DNA of 12,848 nucleotides from Candidatus Brocadia sp. (GCA_030837935.1 JAUQXU010000270.1:1-12848), one strand, 5' to 3'. Shown: positions 1 to 6,959, counted from the first letter of the stretch. The notes: a model not told the origin generated them from the sequence alone. A program made the numbers and translations.

Positions 1-1173
1 CTGCATGCCTCTTTCAAAGTGCACGTCTTTTCTTACATGCAAATATTCTTTCGTAAAGAGCGGTTCCTGCGGTTTGGCATGTTCATCGAAAGGGGTTGCA
101 TGGCCATCCTTTACATAGTCATATTCAAACATGCCCACAAAGGTTGTCCCTATTCTCCTTCCCCGTGTATGGCAATGGGTACACTGAGCGGCAGGAATGG
201 CTGTGGTAATACGATGTCGTAGCGGATGCGGACGGGTTTCGGTGTTTTTGATCGTTGGATCATCACCTTCATATTTACCATCATTCCCATAAAGCACATG
301 GCATGCAGCACATCCTGATGCCCGCAAATCTCCCCTCTCATTTCTCCCTTCACCCCACACGTGACATCGTGCACACTGTTTTCTAAAGATATCCGAAAAG
401 CCTGCTTTTTCTTCAGAACCGAAGAGGCCGGCACCTTTTTTAAAGTCAGGGATTTCGTCTACTTTATCGAGTATTCGAAGAAATCCTGATTTTATTGCAG
501 CATCAACCCATGCCTTGTATTTTTCAGAACCGACCCTTGGAATCTGTCCATCGGTGTCTATCGTGTCAAAGTTACCGTACGGAAAGGTACCTTTCGGTAC
601 AACTCCGTTTGAGGAGAGCGTTTTGCTCGCTATCCCTGTCATGAGGGAATGCAGGGACATCGACATTCTGTATGTATAGTCAATTCCCAATACGCCGGAA
701 GGTTCTGATGAAAGGAGCTGCTCGGACATAAGTTCTCCACCCTCAGGCTGGCTGAGTGGTTTCCCCATAAGCGTAGTTATACTCCCTTTACTATCGTGGC
801 ATTTTGCGCACCCATTCCCTTCGTGAAGTACTCACATACTCGATGGGTTTTGAATAAGATCGTTATGTACTTCTTCCTTTCTACCGGATGCCGGATTTCC
901 CTCGTGACATATCGCACATTCGTAACCCCTCCCTTTTCCGTATTTTACTTTGGCAAAACTCAGGAGAAATGGTTGCATCCTGTCATTAATAACATCGATT
1001 CCTTCATGGCATGACAGGCATCCTTTTTCTTCTGCATTTAATGTGCCTTGTATTATAATGTTTCCCTGGGGTAAATTCGTGCTCGTATGCAATTCTCTAT
1101 CTGCTGCACATCCTTCAAGCACTCCACAACAAATAGCAGTCATTATCATAAAAAATAAGTTCCTTGTGCTCAT
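1..1173 (-). pseudogene. Multiheme cytochrome c lipoprotein, 3'-partial at window edge, with one in-frame TGA
   Basis: The frame reads from an ATG at 1173 to the window edge at position 1 (391 codons), broken only by a TGA at 834-832 (codon 114). Six CxxCH heme-binding motifs lie in the same frame: CLSCH (52-56), CAICH (86-90), then after the TGA CAKCH (122-126), CARCH (267-271), CAACH (288-292) and CTHCH (331-335). The sequence leaves the window after GMQ, where another motif could begin. The N-terminus is a signal peptide ending LEGC (Cys22), a loose lipobox, so an exported, perhaps lipid-anchored electron carrier is likely. ATG 1173 is preferred over ATG 1206 because the signal peptide starts there and a GGATGAG stretch precedes it. 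Because 277 codons after the stop stay open and keep their heme motifs, the change is very recent, a sequencing error, or read through. The stop lies in a SSM-TGA-VLHE context where Trp (TGG) would fit. It is the last visible gene of the riboswitch-led cluster. Confidence 0.75.
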
Positions 1174-1190
1174 GAGCTCATCCGTTAAAA

Positions 1191-1295
1191 TTAGCAATAT
1201 TTGCATTCATAAAAATACTGACAAACATCGGCCGGCATTGTCTCTTCCTTCTTGTATCCACAATTTGGACAGGTAATTACAGATTGTAAGCTTAT
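1191..1295 (-). pseudogene. Truncated GDCCVxC-type small cysteine-rich protein
   Basis: Thirty-four codons read ISLQSVITCPNCGYKKEE, then TMPADVCQYFYECKYC, then TAA. The pattern TCPxCG..KEETMP.D.CQ.FYEC matches the N-terminal half of the small GDCCVxC-domain family as I remember it. That family normally continues with a CGT-x-L-KPK segment and the signature GDCCVxC, and both are missing here. The first codon is ATA rather than ATG, although AGGAAAAGAG lies just before it. The fragment sits between the transglutaminase-like gene and the multiheme cytochrome on the same strand. I read it as the remnant of an intact small gene of this operon; a functional short CxxC peptide is less likely. The function of the family is not known to me. 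Confidence 0.5.
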
Positions 1296-1317
1296 CTCTT
1301 TTCCTAATTTATCTTCT

Positions 1318-2328
1318 TTAGTAGACGTTTTTCATTGCCAAATCCCTGAAGAGGAATTTGTACTGTACTCTGGGAAAAGGGGTTCCATCGACTTCCGCAT
1401 ATGGATATATAAAATAGTTTAAAGGCTTAGCGTTTTGCGGGGGGTTTAAAACAATGTCACGTCCAATGGTAAACTGCACGCGATTTTCGTCATGTGCACC
1501 AAAGAAATATTCTTTCATCGCCGGATTCTTATATGCTTCTGAAGCGTCCACAGGCACCCACCCGTATCCTTTCAGATAGAATTCAGCCCAGCAATGATAG
1601 CCAGTAATCTCGCCATGACCACGCCCCGTCGGAAGTGGAAACCCAATTGCGAATTTTGCCGGGATGCCAACAGCCCGGCAAAATCCGATAAATACAGCGT
1701 GAAAATCGGTGCAGTTCCCTCGCCTGACATCGCACGCATAGCTAATATCACCCCGCCCCCAGCCGGTACCACTCTTATCATACGTCATGTTGTCAATGAT
1801 GTAGTCATAGATAGCACGAGCCTTCCCGAGATCGGTTATTTTGCCTTGAACAACCTTTTCAGCAAGTTTTTTGATGCGGTCATCAATTGGCACAAATCGA
1901 TCCGGTTGAAGCCACCGCCTCAGCATCGGATCGGGATCATTTTTGCCCTGAACACGCATCTGTTCAAAATCTCGCCGGATGTATTCATAGCGTTTTACCC
2001 GGAATTTCATTTCAACTTTTATTGAGCGTTGCTCAAGATTCGCGGCAGAGAGATAAAGGATAGAATTTCCATATTCATGGTCTTTATAAATACTCGTAGA
2101 ATAAGGTGACAAAATCCGCAAGGGGGTGACTTTCTGGTTCACGTCGTTTTTCGGATACGGCAGCCAGATTGATATTTGTTTGGCATCTTCAGGGAGGTCG
2201 CTAATGTCTGCTATATAAGTGAACTCAAAGGTTCTTATCTTAAAAGCATTCGCGGCCTCTGATACCTCTGGGAAAAATATGCAAATAATTATAAGACAAG
2301 CGCCGACGCAGGCAATTCTGGCCTTCAT
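1318..2328 (-). CDS. Secreted transglutaminase-like (papain-fold) protein
   Basis: This 336-residue exported protein has a transglutaminase-core domain in its C-terminal half. The catalytic triad is visible: Cys206 in RRGNCTDFH, His245 in GYHCWAEF and Asp261 in WVPVDAS. Bacterial relatives are usually proteases or amide-bond hydrolases rather than crosslinking enzymes, and the substrate is unknown. A hydrophobic signal peptide covers residues 4-25 and ends VSEAANA. Residues 30-125 form a beta-rich region of the kind often found ahead of this domain. I start the gene at ATG 2328 because the signal peptide begins there and the stop of the upstream gene is one base away (TAA-T-ATG), which indicates translational coupling; a longer frame back to 2385 would overlap that gene. 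Coupling to a small secreted protein suggests that protein could be its partner or substrate, which is inference. Confidence 0.88.
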   Translation of the reverse strand: MKARIACVGACLIIICIFFPEVSEAANAFKIRTFEFTYIADISDLPEDAKQISIWLPYPKNDVNQKVTPLRILSPYSTSIYKDHEYGNSILYLSAANLEQRSIKVEMKFRVKRYEYIRRDFEQMRVQGKNDPDPMLRRWLQPDRFVPIDDRIKKLAEKVVQGKITDLGKARAIYDYIIDNMTYDKSGTGWGRGDISYACDVRRGNCTDFHAVFIGFCRAVGIPAKFAIGFPLPTGRGHGEITGYHCWAEFYLKGYGWVPVDASEAYKNPAMKEYFFGAHDENRVQFTIGRDIVLNPPQNAKPLNYFIYPYAEVDGTPFPRVQYKFLFRDLAMKNVY

Positions 2329-2329
2329 A

Positions 2330-2887
2330 TTAGTGAGGATAGCCGGGATGCTCCCTCTTCGTTGGTTCGGGATATTCCTTTTCAATTATGATAGCCTTCT
2401 TCTCCCACAGGTCTTTCTTTTTATTGTAGTTCCAGGTGTAATTTTCCTTTCCATTTACCTTATGAACGGCAACGCTTGTTTTATCAACCCTCAAATTACT
2501 CTTGTCTGCACCCTGAACAAAAAAATCCAGGTCATACCTGTTGCCGTCTTTCCCTTTAAAATCAGCGCAAACAAAAAACTCATCCACCTTTGTCGGAGTG
2601 AGCTTGTCTTTATGCACCTTCTCAAGCGTCAGCTCTAAATATTTTCCCGTGTTCTTATCAAGATACTTAAAGACGCCCTCTGTGGAATTTTTTCGAACGT
2701 ATTCCTCGGCAAATTTTGCCACATCCTCCTTGGTAGCACGCGGTTTTTGCTCTTCAGCAACATACCCTCCGCGCGGATGCTCTGGATGCTCTGCCGCGAA
2801 TAGAACGGATGAAGTACTCCATGCTAACATAATCGATAAAACCACACCTTTACTCAAACCTATTCCCGGTATTACGGATAAATTCAT
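2330..2887 (-). CDS. Secreted protein of unknown function, tandem paralog B
   Basis: This 185-residue protein has an N-terminal signal peptide with likely cleavage after SSVLFAA. Start ATG 2887 is supported by AGGAGA seven bases upstream. I do not recognise a named family. The mature protein starts with a His/Pro/Glu-rich stretch (EHPEHPRGGY), followed by a helix-like segment (EDVAKFAEEYVRKNS), a probable sheet region containing FKGKDG and YDLDFFVQG, then VHKVNGKENYTW and a lysine-rich, proline-rich tail. It closely resembles the upstream protein encoded at 3114-3683, with roughly half or more of the residues identical by eye, so the two arose by tandem duplication. It contains one Cys (in FFVCADF) and no heme motif. 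Its stop is one base from the start of the transglutaminase-like gene. A small alpha/beta binding domain is possible, but no function can be assigned. Confidence 0.85.
   Translation of the reverse strand: MNLSVIPGIGLSKGVVLSIMLAWSTSSVLFAAEHPEHPRGGYVAEEQKPRATKEDVAKFAEEYVRKNSTEGVFKYLDKNTGKYLELTLEKVHKDKLTPTKVDEFFVCADFKGKDGNRYDLDFFVQGADKSNLRVDKTSVAVHKVNGKENYTWNYNKKKDLWEKKAIIIEKEYPEPTKREHPGYPH
2699..2728. repeat. 30-bp exact repeat, copy 1 (within paralog B)
   Basis: This stretch is identical to 3480-3509 and encodes the shared segment around EDVAKFAEEY in the two neighbouring paralogs. An uninterrupted 30-base match, including silent positions, points to a fairly recent duplication or to gene conversion. 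Confidence 0.85.
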
Positions 2888-2945
2888 GATTGGATCTCCT
2901 GTATCAAAAGGTAAACGAATTCGTAGTGGCAGTAGTACCTTGAGA

Positions 2946-2981
2946 AAAAAAGCTGCCAGCCGCCATAGTATACACCGGCAT
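2946..2981 (-). terminator. Possible attenuator or terminator between the two paralogs
   Basis: On the minus strand TGCCGG (2981-2976) can pair with CTGGCA (2960-2955, one G-U pair), followed by GC and seven T (2952-2946). The stem is short, so a weak terminator is all that can be claimed. The downstream half can also pair with CTGCCA about 15 bases after the T-run, giving an alternative fold. It lies in the 226-bp gap between the paralogs, which also holds a small ATACC/GGTAT hairpin soon after the first gene's stop. Confidence 0.35.
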
Positions 2982-3113
2982 GAAAAACAAAAAACATTAT
3001 TTATTCCCCGCAGATCCACCCCCTTTTTTGATATTGTATTGTTAGAAAAACCACCCATGTACCGATTCAGAATATTTTAATTGCAACCAGCATACCTGGA
3101 GGTATTTACCTTC

Positions 3114-3683
3114 TTAGGGATAATCCGGCTTTGGGTATTCAGGCTTTTCTGGTTGTTTCTTTTCTGTTTCAATGATTTTCTTTACCCAAATATCCTTCTT
3201 CTCATTGTGGGTCCAGGTATAATATTCCTTACCATTTACCTTGTGGATGGAAATGTTTTTTTTATTAATGTTGAAATAACTCTTACTTTTCCCCTCCACA
3301 AAAAAGTCGAGATCGTACGTCTTACCGTCTTTCCCTTTAAAATTGACGCATACAAAATACTCATTTTTTTTTGTCTGCGCGAGTTTTTCCCGATGGATCT
3401 TGTCGAAGATTAGTTCCATCTCTTTTCTTGTATTCTTATCATAGTATTTAAAAAGGCCGTCTTTTGAATTTTTCTGTATGTATTCCTCGGCAAATTTTGC
3501 CACATCCTCGAGGGTTACCATCGATTTTTCTTTTTCTTTGAGGCGCACCATTTGCTCTGGGTGATCTGCGAATGCAGTGTATAAGGTGTTTGTTTCCAAA
3601 CTAATTAATACAATTCCACCATACATCATCAATACGACCGCTACGGCGGCCAAACCCTTCCCCGGCATTTTAAATAAGTACAT
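3114..3683 (-). CDS. Secreted protein of unknown function, tandem paralog A
   Basis: This 189-residue protein is the first gene after the riboswitch. AAAGGAGA upstream of ATG 3683 supports the start. The N-terminus carries a long hydrophobic segment (about residues 10-30) that can serve as a signal peptide, with a possible cleavage site at TAFA-DHPE. The rest follows paralog B closely: EDVAKFAEEYIQKNS, FKGKDGKTYDLDFFVEG, HKVNGKEYYTW, then a lysine-rich region and a proline-rich end (KPEYPKPDYP). The protein is rich in Lys and has a single Cys in the mature part (YFVCVNF). I recognise no named family. Being directly behind a cyclic dinucleotide riboswitch suggests a role in surface attachment, matrix, motility-to-sessile change or extracellular electron transfer, but that comes only from context. 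Confidence 0.85.
   Translation of the reverse strand: MYLFKMPGKGLAAVAVVLMMYGGIVLISLETNTLYTAFADHPEQMVRLKEKEKSMVTLEDVAKFAEEYIQKNSKDGLFKYYDKNTRKEMELIFDKIHREKLAQTKKNEYFVCVNFKGKDGKTYDLDFFVEGKSKSYFNINKKNISIHKVNGKEYYTWTHNEKKDIWVKKIIETEKKQPEKPEYPKPDYP
3480..3509. repeat. 30-bp exact repeat, copy 2 (within paralog A)
   Basis: Second copy of the exact match at 2699-2728, inside the coding region of the upstream paralog. The two copies lie 781 bases apart in the same orientation, so recombination between them could delete or expand this gene pair. Confidence 0.85.
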
Positions 3684-3707
3684 TGTTGGTTCTCCTTTAA
3701 CGAAAAC

Positions 3708-3759
3708 AAAAAAGCCTTACTACTTAGATATTCATTCAAACATCTTCGGCAGTAAGGCT
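3708..3759 (-). terminator. Riboswitch expression platform: intrinsic terminator
   Basis: AGCCTTACT (3759-3751) pairs perfectly with AGTAAGGCT (3721-3713), whose last T opens a run of six T (3713-3708). The loop is long, about 29 bases. The 5' arm is part of the riboswitch aptamer core, so aptamer folding and terminator formation exclude each other. Ligand binding should therefore favour read-through into the gene at 3683 (an ON switch). The mutual exclusion is seen in the sequence; the direction of control is inferred. Confidence 0.7.
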
Positions 3760-3855
3760 ATCTTTATATTTTCCTGCCTTCGCGGAAAAATATTTTAAAG
3801 ACCCTTTTACTTTGCGTCCCCTGATCGCCCAGGGTTTGCCTTTATCGGAATGTTT
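3738..3855 (-). promoter_or_regulatory. GEMM-I riboswitch aptamer (cyclic di-GMP class I)
   Basis: The minus strand carries the GEMM-I core. GGCAAACC (3840-3833) is followed by a hairpin CCCUGG-GCGA-UCAGGG with a GNRA tetraloop, then GACGCAAAG (3818-3810), and a long second hairpin formed by UCUUUA..UAUUUUUCC and GGAAAAUAUAAAGA. The 3' side is GAUAGCC and UUACUGCCGAAG. An outer P1 helix can form between AAACAU (3855-3850) and AUGUUU (3743-3738). The base just before CAAACC (3839), which contacts one ligand base in the Vibrio Vc2 structure (G20), is G here, as in c-di-GMP binders rather than the A20 cGAMP variants. The aptamer sits about 55 bases upstream of a start codon, with a terminator in between, as expected for a genuine switch. 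Confidence 0.8.
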
Positions 3856-3884
3856 TCCAATATCAAAATTTTACCTTTCTATCA

Positions 3885-3914
3885 TCTATAGTATTTTTAT
3901 GTATTTAATTTCAA
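3885..3914 (-). promoter_or_regulatory. Putative promoter of the riboswitch-led operon
   Basis: TTGAAA (3914-3909) and TATAGA (3890-3885) are separated by 18 bases, placing a transcription start near 3878, about 23 bases before the aptamer. The hexamers match the sigma-70 consensus only partly and the region is AT-rich, so chance matches are possible. The position is right for the riboswitch transcript. Confidence 0.4.
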
Positions 3915-3973
3915 GTAAAAAATAAAATATTTACTAGTTGCGAAACGAGCAAAACTCAAACAGGCAAAGTAAT

Positions 3974-4002
3974 TTGACACCTATAGCATATTATGATATT
4001 AT
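3974..4002 (+). promoter_or_regulatory. hemC: Sigma-70-type promoter for hemC
   Basis: A perfect TTGACA (3974-3979) is followed after exactly 17 bases by TATTAT (3997-4002, 5 of 6 consensus). It predicts a start near 4009 and a leader of about 190 nt before the TTG start codon of hemC. Between this promoter and the oppositely directed riboswitch promoter lie only about 60 bases, so the two transcripts diverge from one regulatory block. The rest of the 3684-4201 gap contains no gene. Confidence 0.65.
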
Positions 4003-4043
4003 CAACGAAATAAATTATACTGACGATAGCGTAAACATAATAA

Positions 4044-4063
4044 ACACGTTTACCCGCACGTGT
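4044..4063. repeat. Short inverted repeat in the hemC leader
   Basis: ACACGT (4044-4049) and ACGTGT (4058-4063) are perfect inverted copies around an 8-base spacer. An overlapping pair, GTAAAC (4031-4036) and GTTTAC, also exists. It could be a protein-binding site or a small hairpin; it is too short to assign. Confidence 0.35.
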
Positions 4064-4081
4064 CATTGAAGGATCAATACC

Positions 4082-4114
4082 CTGAATCAATCTCAGAGGT
4101 CTGGATTGATTCGG
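4082..4114 (+). repeat. Long hairpin in the hemC 5' leader
   Basis: GAATCAATC (4084-4092) pairs perfectly with GATTGATTC (4104-4112). The inner bases CAGA and TCTG extend the stem, and outer CC/GG pairs can form if T4083 bulges. No T-run follows, so it is not a standard intrinsic terminator. It lies in the predicted leader about 90 bases before the hemC start and could stabilise the transcript or bind a regulator. I know no RNA family matching it. Confidence 0.55.
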
Positions 4115-4201
4115 TGTGTTCATAATGGCATTTTTCTTATTGCGTTCACGATAGATTTATAATTACTTTAATAATTCATCAAAAATTGGAGAAAATCTGC
4201 A

Positions 4202-5158
4202 TTGGTAAAGGAAAAACACGTTGTTGTAGGTTCCAGGGGTAGTAAGCTTGCATTAATCCAAACAAACTGGGTTATCTCCGAGCTTAAAAGATTAAATCCC
4301 GGATTTGAGTTTAACATCGAAAAAATATCTACCAAGGGTGATAAAATTACTGACGCGCCATTATCGCGTTTAGGCGGAGTTGGTTTATTTACTAAGGAAC
4401 TGGAAGTGTCCCTCATCAAGGAAAAGATTGACATTGCTGTTCATAGCGCCAAAGATGTGCCGACTGAATTACATGACGGTTTAATCATCGGCGCTACTCC
4501 CATGCGTGAGGACCCTCACGATGCCCTTATCAGTAACAATAATTCCAATTTGGAAAAATTACCGGATAATGCGCGTATTGGCACAAGCAGTCTTCGGAGA
4601 AGGGCTCAATTACTTGCCTTCAGGCCAGATTTTAAAATCTTAGACCTGCGTGGCAATTTGGATACACGACTTAAAAAACTCGAAACGGACGATCTCGATG
4701 CCATTGTTGTAGCCCATGCCGGGTTGCGAAGACTTGGTTATACAGGCCCGGTCAGCCAGATCATACCGTTTGATATTATGCTTCCGGCTGTGGGGCAAGG
4801 TTCACTCTGCATTGAAATTCGTAAAGACGATGACCGAATTTATAAAATCGTTTCATGTATGAATGATGCACAGACCAAAACTGCTGTAGAGGCAGAACGA
4901 GCACTTTTGGCAAAACTTCAGGGCGGATGCCAGGTGCCCATCGGAGCATATGCACAGATAAACGGAAACGAACTACACCTTGAAGCGATTATTTGCACCA
5001 TGGATGGTGATCATGCTATACGGGATAACCACAGCGGCCCTATCAATCAAGCTGCAAAGATAGGAGATGAACTTGCACAAAGGATGCTGGAAAACGGCGG
5101 CAAGAAAATCCTCCATGAGATTCGCCAGGAATTTCAGGGACGTATTGACCACATATAA
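4202..5158 (+). CDS. hemC: Hydroxymethylbilane synthase (porphobilinogen deaminase)
   Basis: This 318-residue cytoplasmic enzyme joins four porphobilinogen units into hydroxymethylbilane in heme and siroheme synthesis. All hallmarks are visible: VVGSRGSKLAL at the N-terminus, HSAKDVPT with the catalytic Asp (residue 85), GTSSLRRRAQL and DLRGNLDTRL with the substrate-binding arginines, LPAVGQG, and GGCQVPIG with Cys243, which carries the dipyrromethane cofactor. Length is normal for the family. The start is TTG at 4202; GGAG lies about ten bases upstream and no ATG is suitably placed. It stands alone, reads opposite to both neighbours, and is preceded by its own promoter and a roughly 190-nt leader. 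Steady heme supply is needed by an organism with so many multiheme proteins, although no cytochrome gene is co-transcribed with it. Confidence 0.97.
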   Translation: MVKEKHVVVGSRGSKLALIQTNWVISELKRLNPGFEFNIEKISTKGDKITDAPLSRLGGVGLFTKELEVSLIKEKIDIAVHSAKDVPTELHDGLIIGATPMREDPHDALISNNNSNLEKLPDNARIGTSSLRRRAQLLAFRPDFKILDLRGNLDTRLKKLETDDLDAIVVAHAGLRRLGYTGPVSQIIPFDIMLPAVGQGSLCIEIRKDDDRIYKIVSCMNDAQTKTAVEAERALLAKLQGGCQVPIGAYAQINGNELHLEAIICTMDGDHAIRDNHSGPINQAAKIGDELAQRMLENGGKKILHEIRQEFQGRIDHI

Positions 5159-5271
5159 TATAACAGTTCTTGTTATTTGCGAAAGGAATTCAACAATTAG
5201 TTAAAGCATTTAAGGTGATTGTTCCGCTGATATTTTTTAATCAAAGTGAATAAATCCCTCTCTTTTAAAAC

Positions 5272-5307
5272 AAAAAGCCCATGACGAATAACATCATGGG
5301 CTTTTTT
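5272..5307. terminator. Bidirectional intrinsic terminator
   Basis: AAAAAGCCCATGA and TCATGGGCTTTTTT form a 13-bp perfect stem with a 9-base loop and a T-run on both strands. It sits in the gap between convergent hemC and the octaheme cytochrome gene and should end transcription from both sides. Confidence 0.92.
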
Positions 5308-5348
5308 GTTATAAATTCGGCTTCTCTGTTATAAGAGATTAAAATCCA

Positions 5349-6959
5349 TTATTTCGTTAGAGAAACTTTCTCTATACGTCCTTCCCTGCGTAACCTGGCT
5401 GCCTCTGACTGGATTTTGGTAAATTCCATCATCATAGGCGCTTGACCCCACCACCAGGAAACGTCTTGCTGGACGTGTGCGGTTCCCTTATAACCCTGGA
5501 GTTTGTACCAGAACCACAATCTGTTGTAGTAGTTTTCAATGTTAGACGGATTATCTTGTTGCTGTAAGAACATACCATAAACACCAAGAATTGGTCCTAC
5601 TACAGGGAATTTGCCCTTCAAAGTCTTAAAGGCATTATAAATAGGCTCACCGAGGAAAGCTGGGCTAAGCTCCTTTTCAATCCCGTCGCTTAAAGGGTAT
5701 GGATCCCTATCGGCAGCACTGGGGTAGAGATAACCATCCGCAATCAAATCCTCAACGATCTTCTGTGCCCTATCTGCAAGGGTGTGTGCCTGAAACATAA
5801 ATTGATCCAATGATTTCAAATACGTATCGGCAAACCGGTCACTATGGCACTTAGCACATACTTCCAGCCAATAAGACCTTTTGGCAACATTTTCTTCTGA
5901 GTAGATATCGATTTTATCAGCAATAATCTTAATTCCATACGGATAATCCTTCAGAGAAGAAGTATATTCCAGGTTCTTTGGTGGTATGGTACCCATACGC
6001 CAAATACCTTTCATCACGGGGTTATGGATAAAACGTCCGTGCTTTTCATACATGTGGCAGAACTGGCATGTTGGGGTACGATAGTCCTTGCCAGGCCTGA
6101 CTTCTGACAATGGCCTGTTAAAATCAAAATGTTCTTCTTCCTGATGATAGATTACACCATGTTTTGATTCGCCATAAGATTCAGCATCGGGATGGTCAGG
6201 ACCCATGTGGCAGGTGATACAGGCCTCTGGTTGCCTTCCTTCTGCAGCGCTAAACTTATGTCGGGTATGACATACATCGCATTTTTCAGCACCCGAATGA
6301 CATAAGTCACAACCATGCTGTCCATATAAATAACCCCTTCGGGCTGCTTCTGCATACCAAGGCACAATGGTATTCGCCTCCCACGATTGTATGTGATTTG
6401 GGCGCCCCATTTCTCGTTCTCTTAAGAAATCATCAAACTGTGGTCTATGGCACTCACCACACACCTCACCGGTCGGCATCCTGATCTGTTTCTTCTTCGT
6501 GTCAGCATGACAGTCAAAACAATGAACCTCATTCAACACCCTGTTTGTACGTTTCTCAATTTCGGCAGTTCTGGCAGATAGATATGGGGTGCTCTTGGGA
6601 TTTTTATGCCCGGAGCTTCTCCAATCCCTTACAACGCCGGGAGTCGCTTCTTCATGACAGGTGACACACAGGTCCCTTCTCTCTTTTTCAATAAAGATGG
6701 AATGGTCCAGGTTTTTCATGGGTTCATAGTGCCTATTTGGCTGCCAGTACATATCCAGCATCTGTGGCTTATAATAGTCTTTAAACGGCCCAGCACCCTC
6801 GCTGAGTCCAACATTGTCTTTATACACTGCCCGATACCAATCAGGCGTCCCCTCATACAAATCTGGTGGTGTTTCCTTCTTGGGTGGCGGTTCAGCTGCC
6901 CACACCACAGAAGTAAACAGCATCGCAGACAAACACAAACCTATTCCTAATTTTTTCAT
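5349..6959 (-). CDS. Octaheme hydroxylamine-oxidoreductase-like cytochrome c (HAO family)
   Basis: This 536-residue secreted protein has eight CxxCH motifs, at residues 98, 147, 167, 217, 227, 247, 298 and 368. The close pair CDLCH/CDVCHTRH followed by PEACITCHMGPDHPD is the HAO-family active-site region, with an Asp-His pair (255-256) matching the catalytic pair of known HAOs. The signal peptide is MKKLGIGLCLSAM through VVWAA. Start ATG 6959 has GGAGGTG six bases upstream; an ATG at 6974 lies ahead of that site. The C-terminal segment reads AHVQQDVSWWWGQAP; I see no tyrosine next to the Trp run where cross-linking HAOs appear to carry one, though this needs an alignment. Without the Tyr-heme (P460) cross-link the enzyme would be expected to reduce nitrite rather than oxidise hydroxylamine, as reported for the Kuenenia HAOr type. 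The diheme cytochrome 38 nt upstream in the transcript is its likely partner. Confidence 0.93.
   Translation of the reverse strand: MKKLGIGLCLSAMLFTSVVWAAEPPPKKETPPDLYEGTPDWYRAVYKDNVGLSEGAGPFKDYYKPQMLDMYWQPNRHYEPMKNLDHSIFIEKERRDLCVTCHEEATPGVVRDWRSSGHKNPKSTPYLSARTAEIEKRTNRVLNEVHCFDCHADTKKKQIRMPTGEVCGECHRPQFDDFLREREMGRPNHIQSWEANTIVPWYAEAARRGYLYGQHGCDLCHSGAEKCDVCHTRHKFSAAEGRQPEACITCHMGPDHPDAESYGESKHGVIYHQEEEHFDFNRPLSEVRPGKDYRTPTCQFCHMYEKHGRFIHNPVMKGIWRMGTIPPKNLEYTSSLKDYPYGIKIIADKIDIYSEENVAKRSYWLEVCAKCHSDRFADTYLKSLDQFMFQAHTLADRAQKIVEDLIADGYLYPSAADRDPYPLSDGIEKELSPAFLGEPIYNAFKTLKGKFPVVGPILGVYGMFLQQQDNPSNIENYYNRLWFWYKLQGYKGTAHVQQDVSWWWGQAPMMMEFTKIQSEAARLRREGRIEKVSLTK

Noticed and set aside
150..434. 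Separate minus-strand gene of 94 codons near the left edge
   Set aside because: It is out of frame with the multiheme cytochrome, whose CARCH, CAACH and CTHCH motifs occupy the same DNA in the correct frame.
832..834. Selenocysteine at the in-frame TGA of the cytochrome
   Set aside because: The position is not in a redox motif, I see no convincing SECIS-like hairpin directly downstream, and Trp fits the context.
1594..2025. Plus-strand open frame of 143 codons
   Set aside because: It is antisense to the transglutaminase-like catalytic region, whose triad is clearly encoded on the minus strand.
2541..3080. Plus-strand open frame of 179 codons
   Set aside because: It is antisense to paralog B and its leader, has no ribosome-binding site, and its composition is that of a shadow frame.
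2888..3113. Second GEMM riboswitch upstream of paralog B
   Set aside because: No GGCAAACC or GACGCAAAG core is present; only weak hairpins and a T-run are seen.
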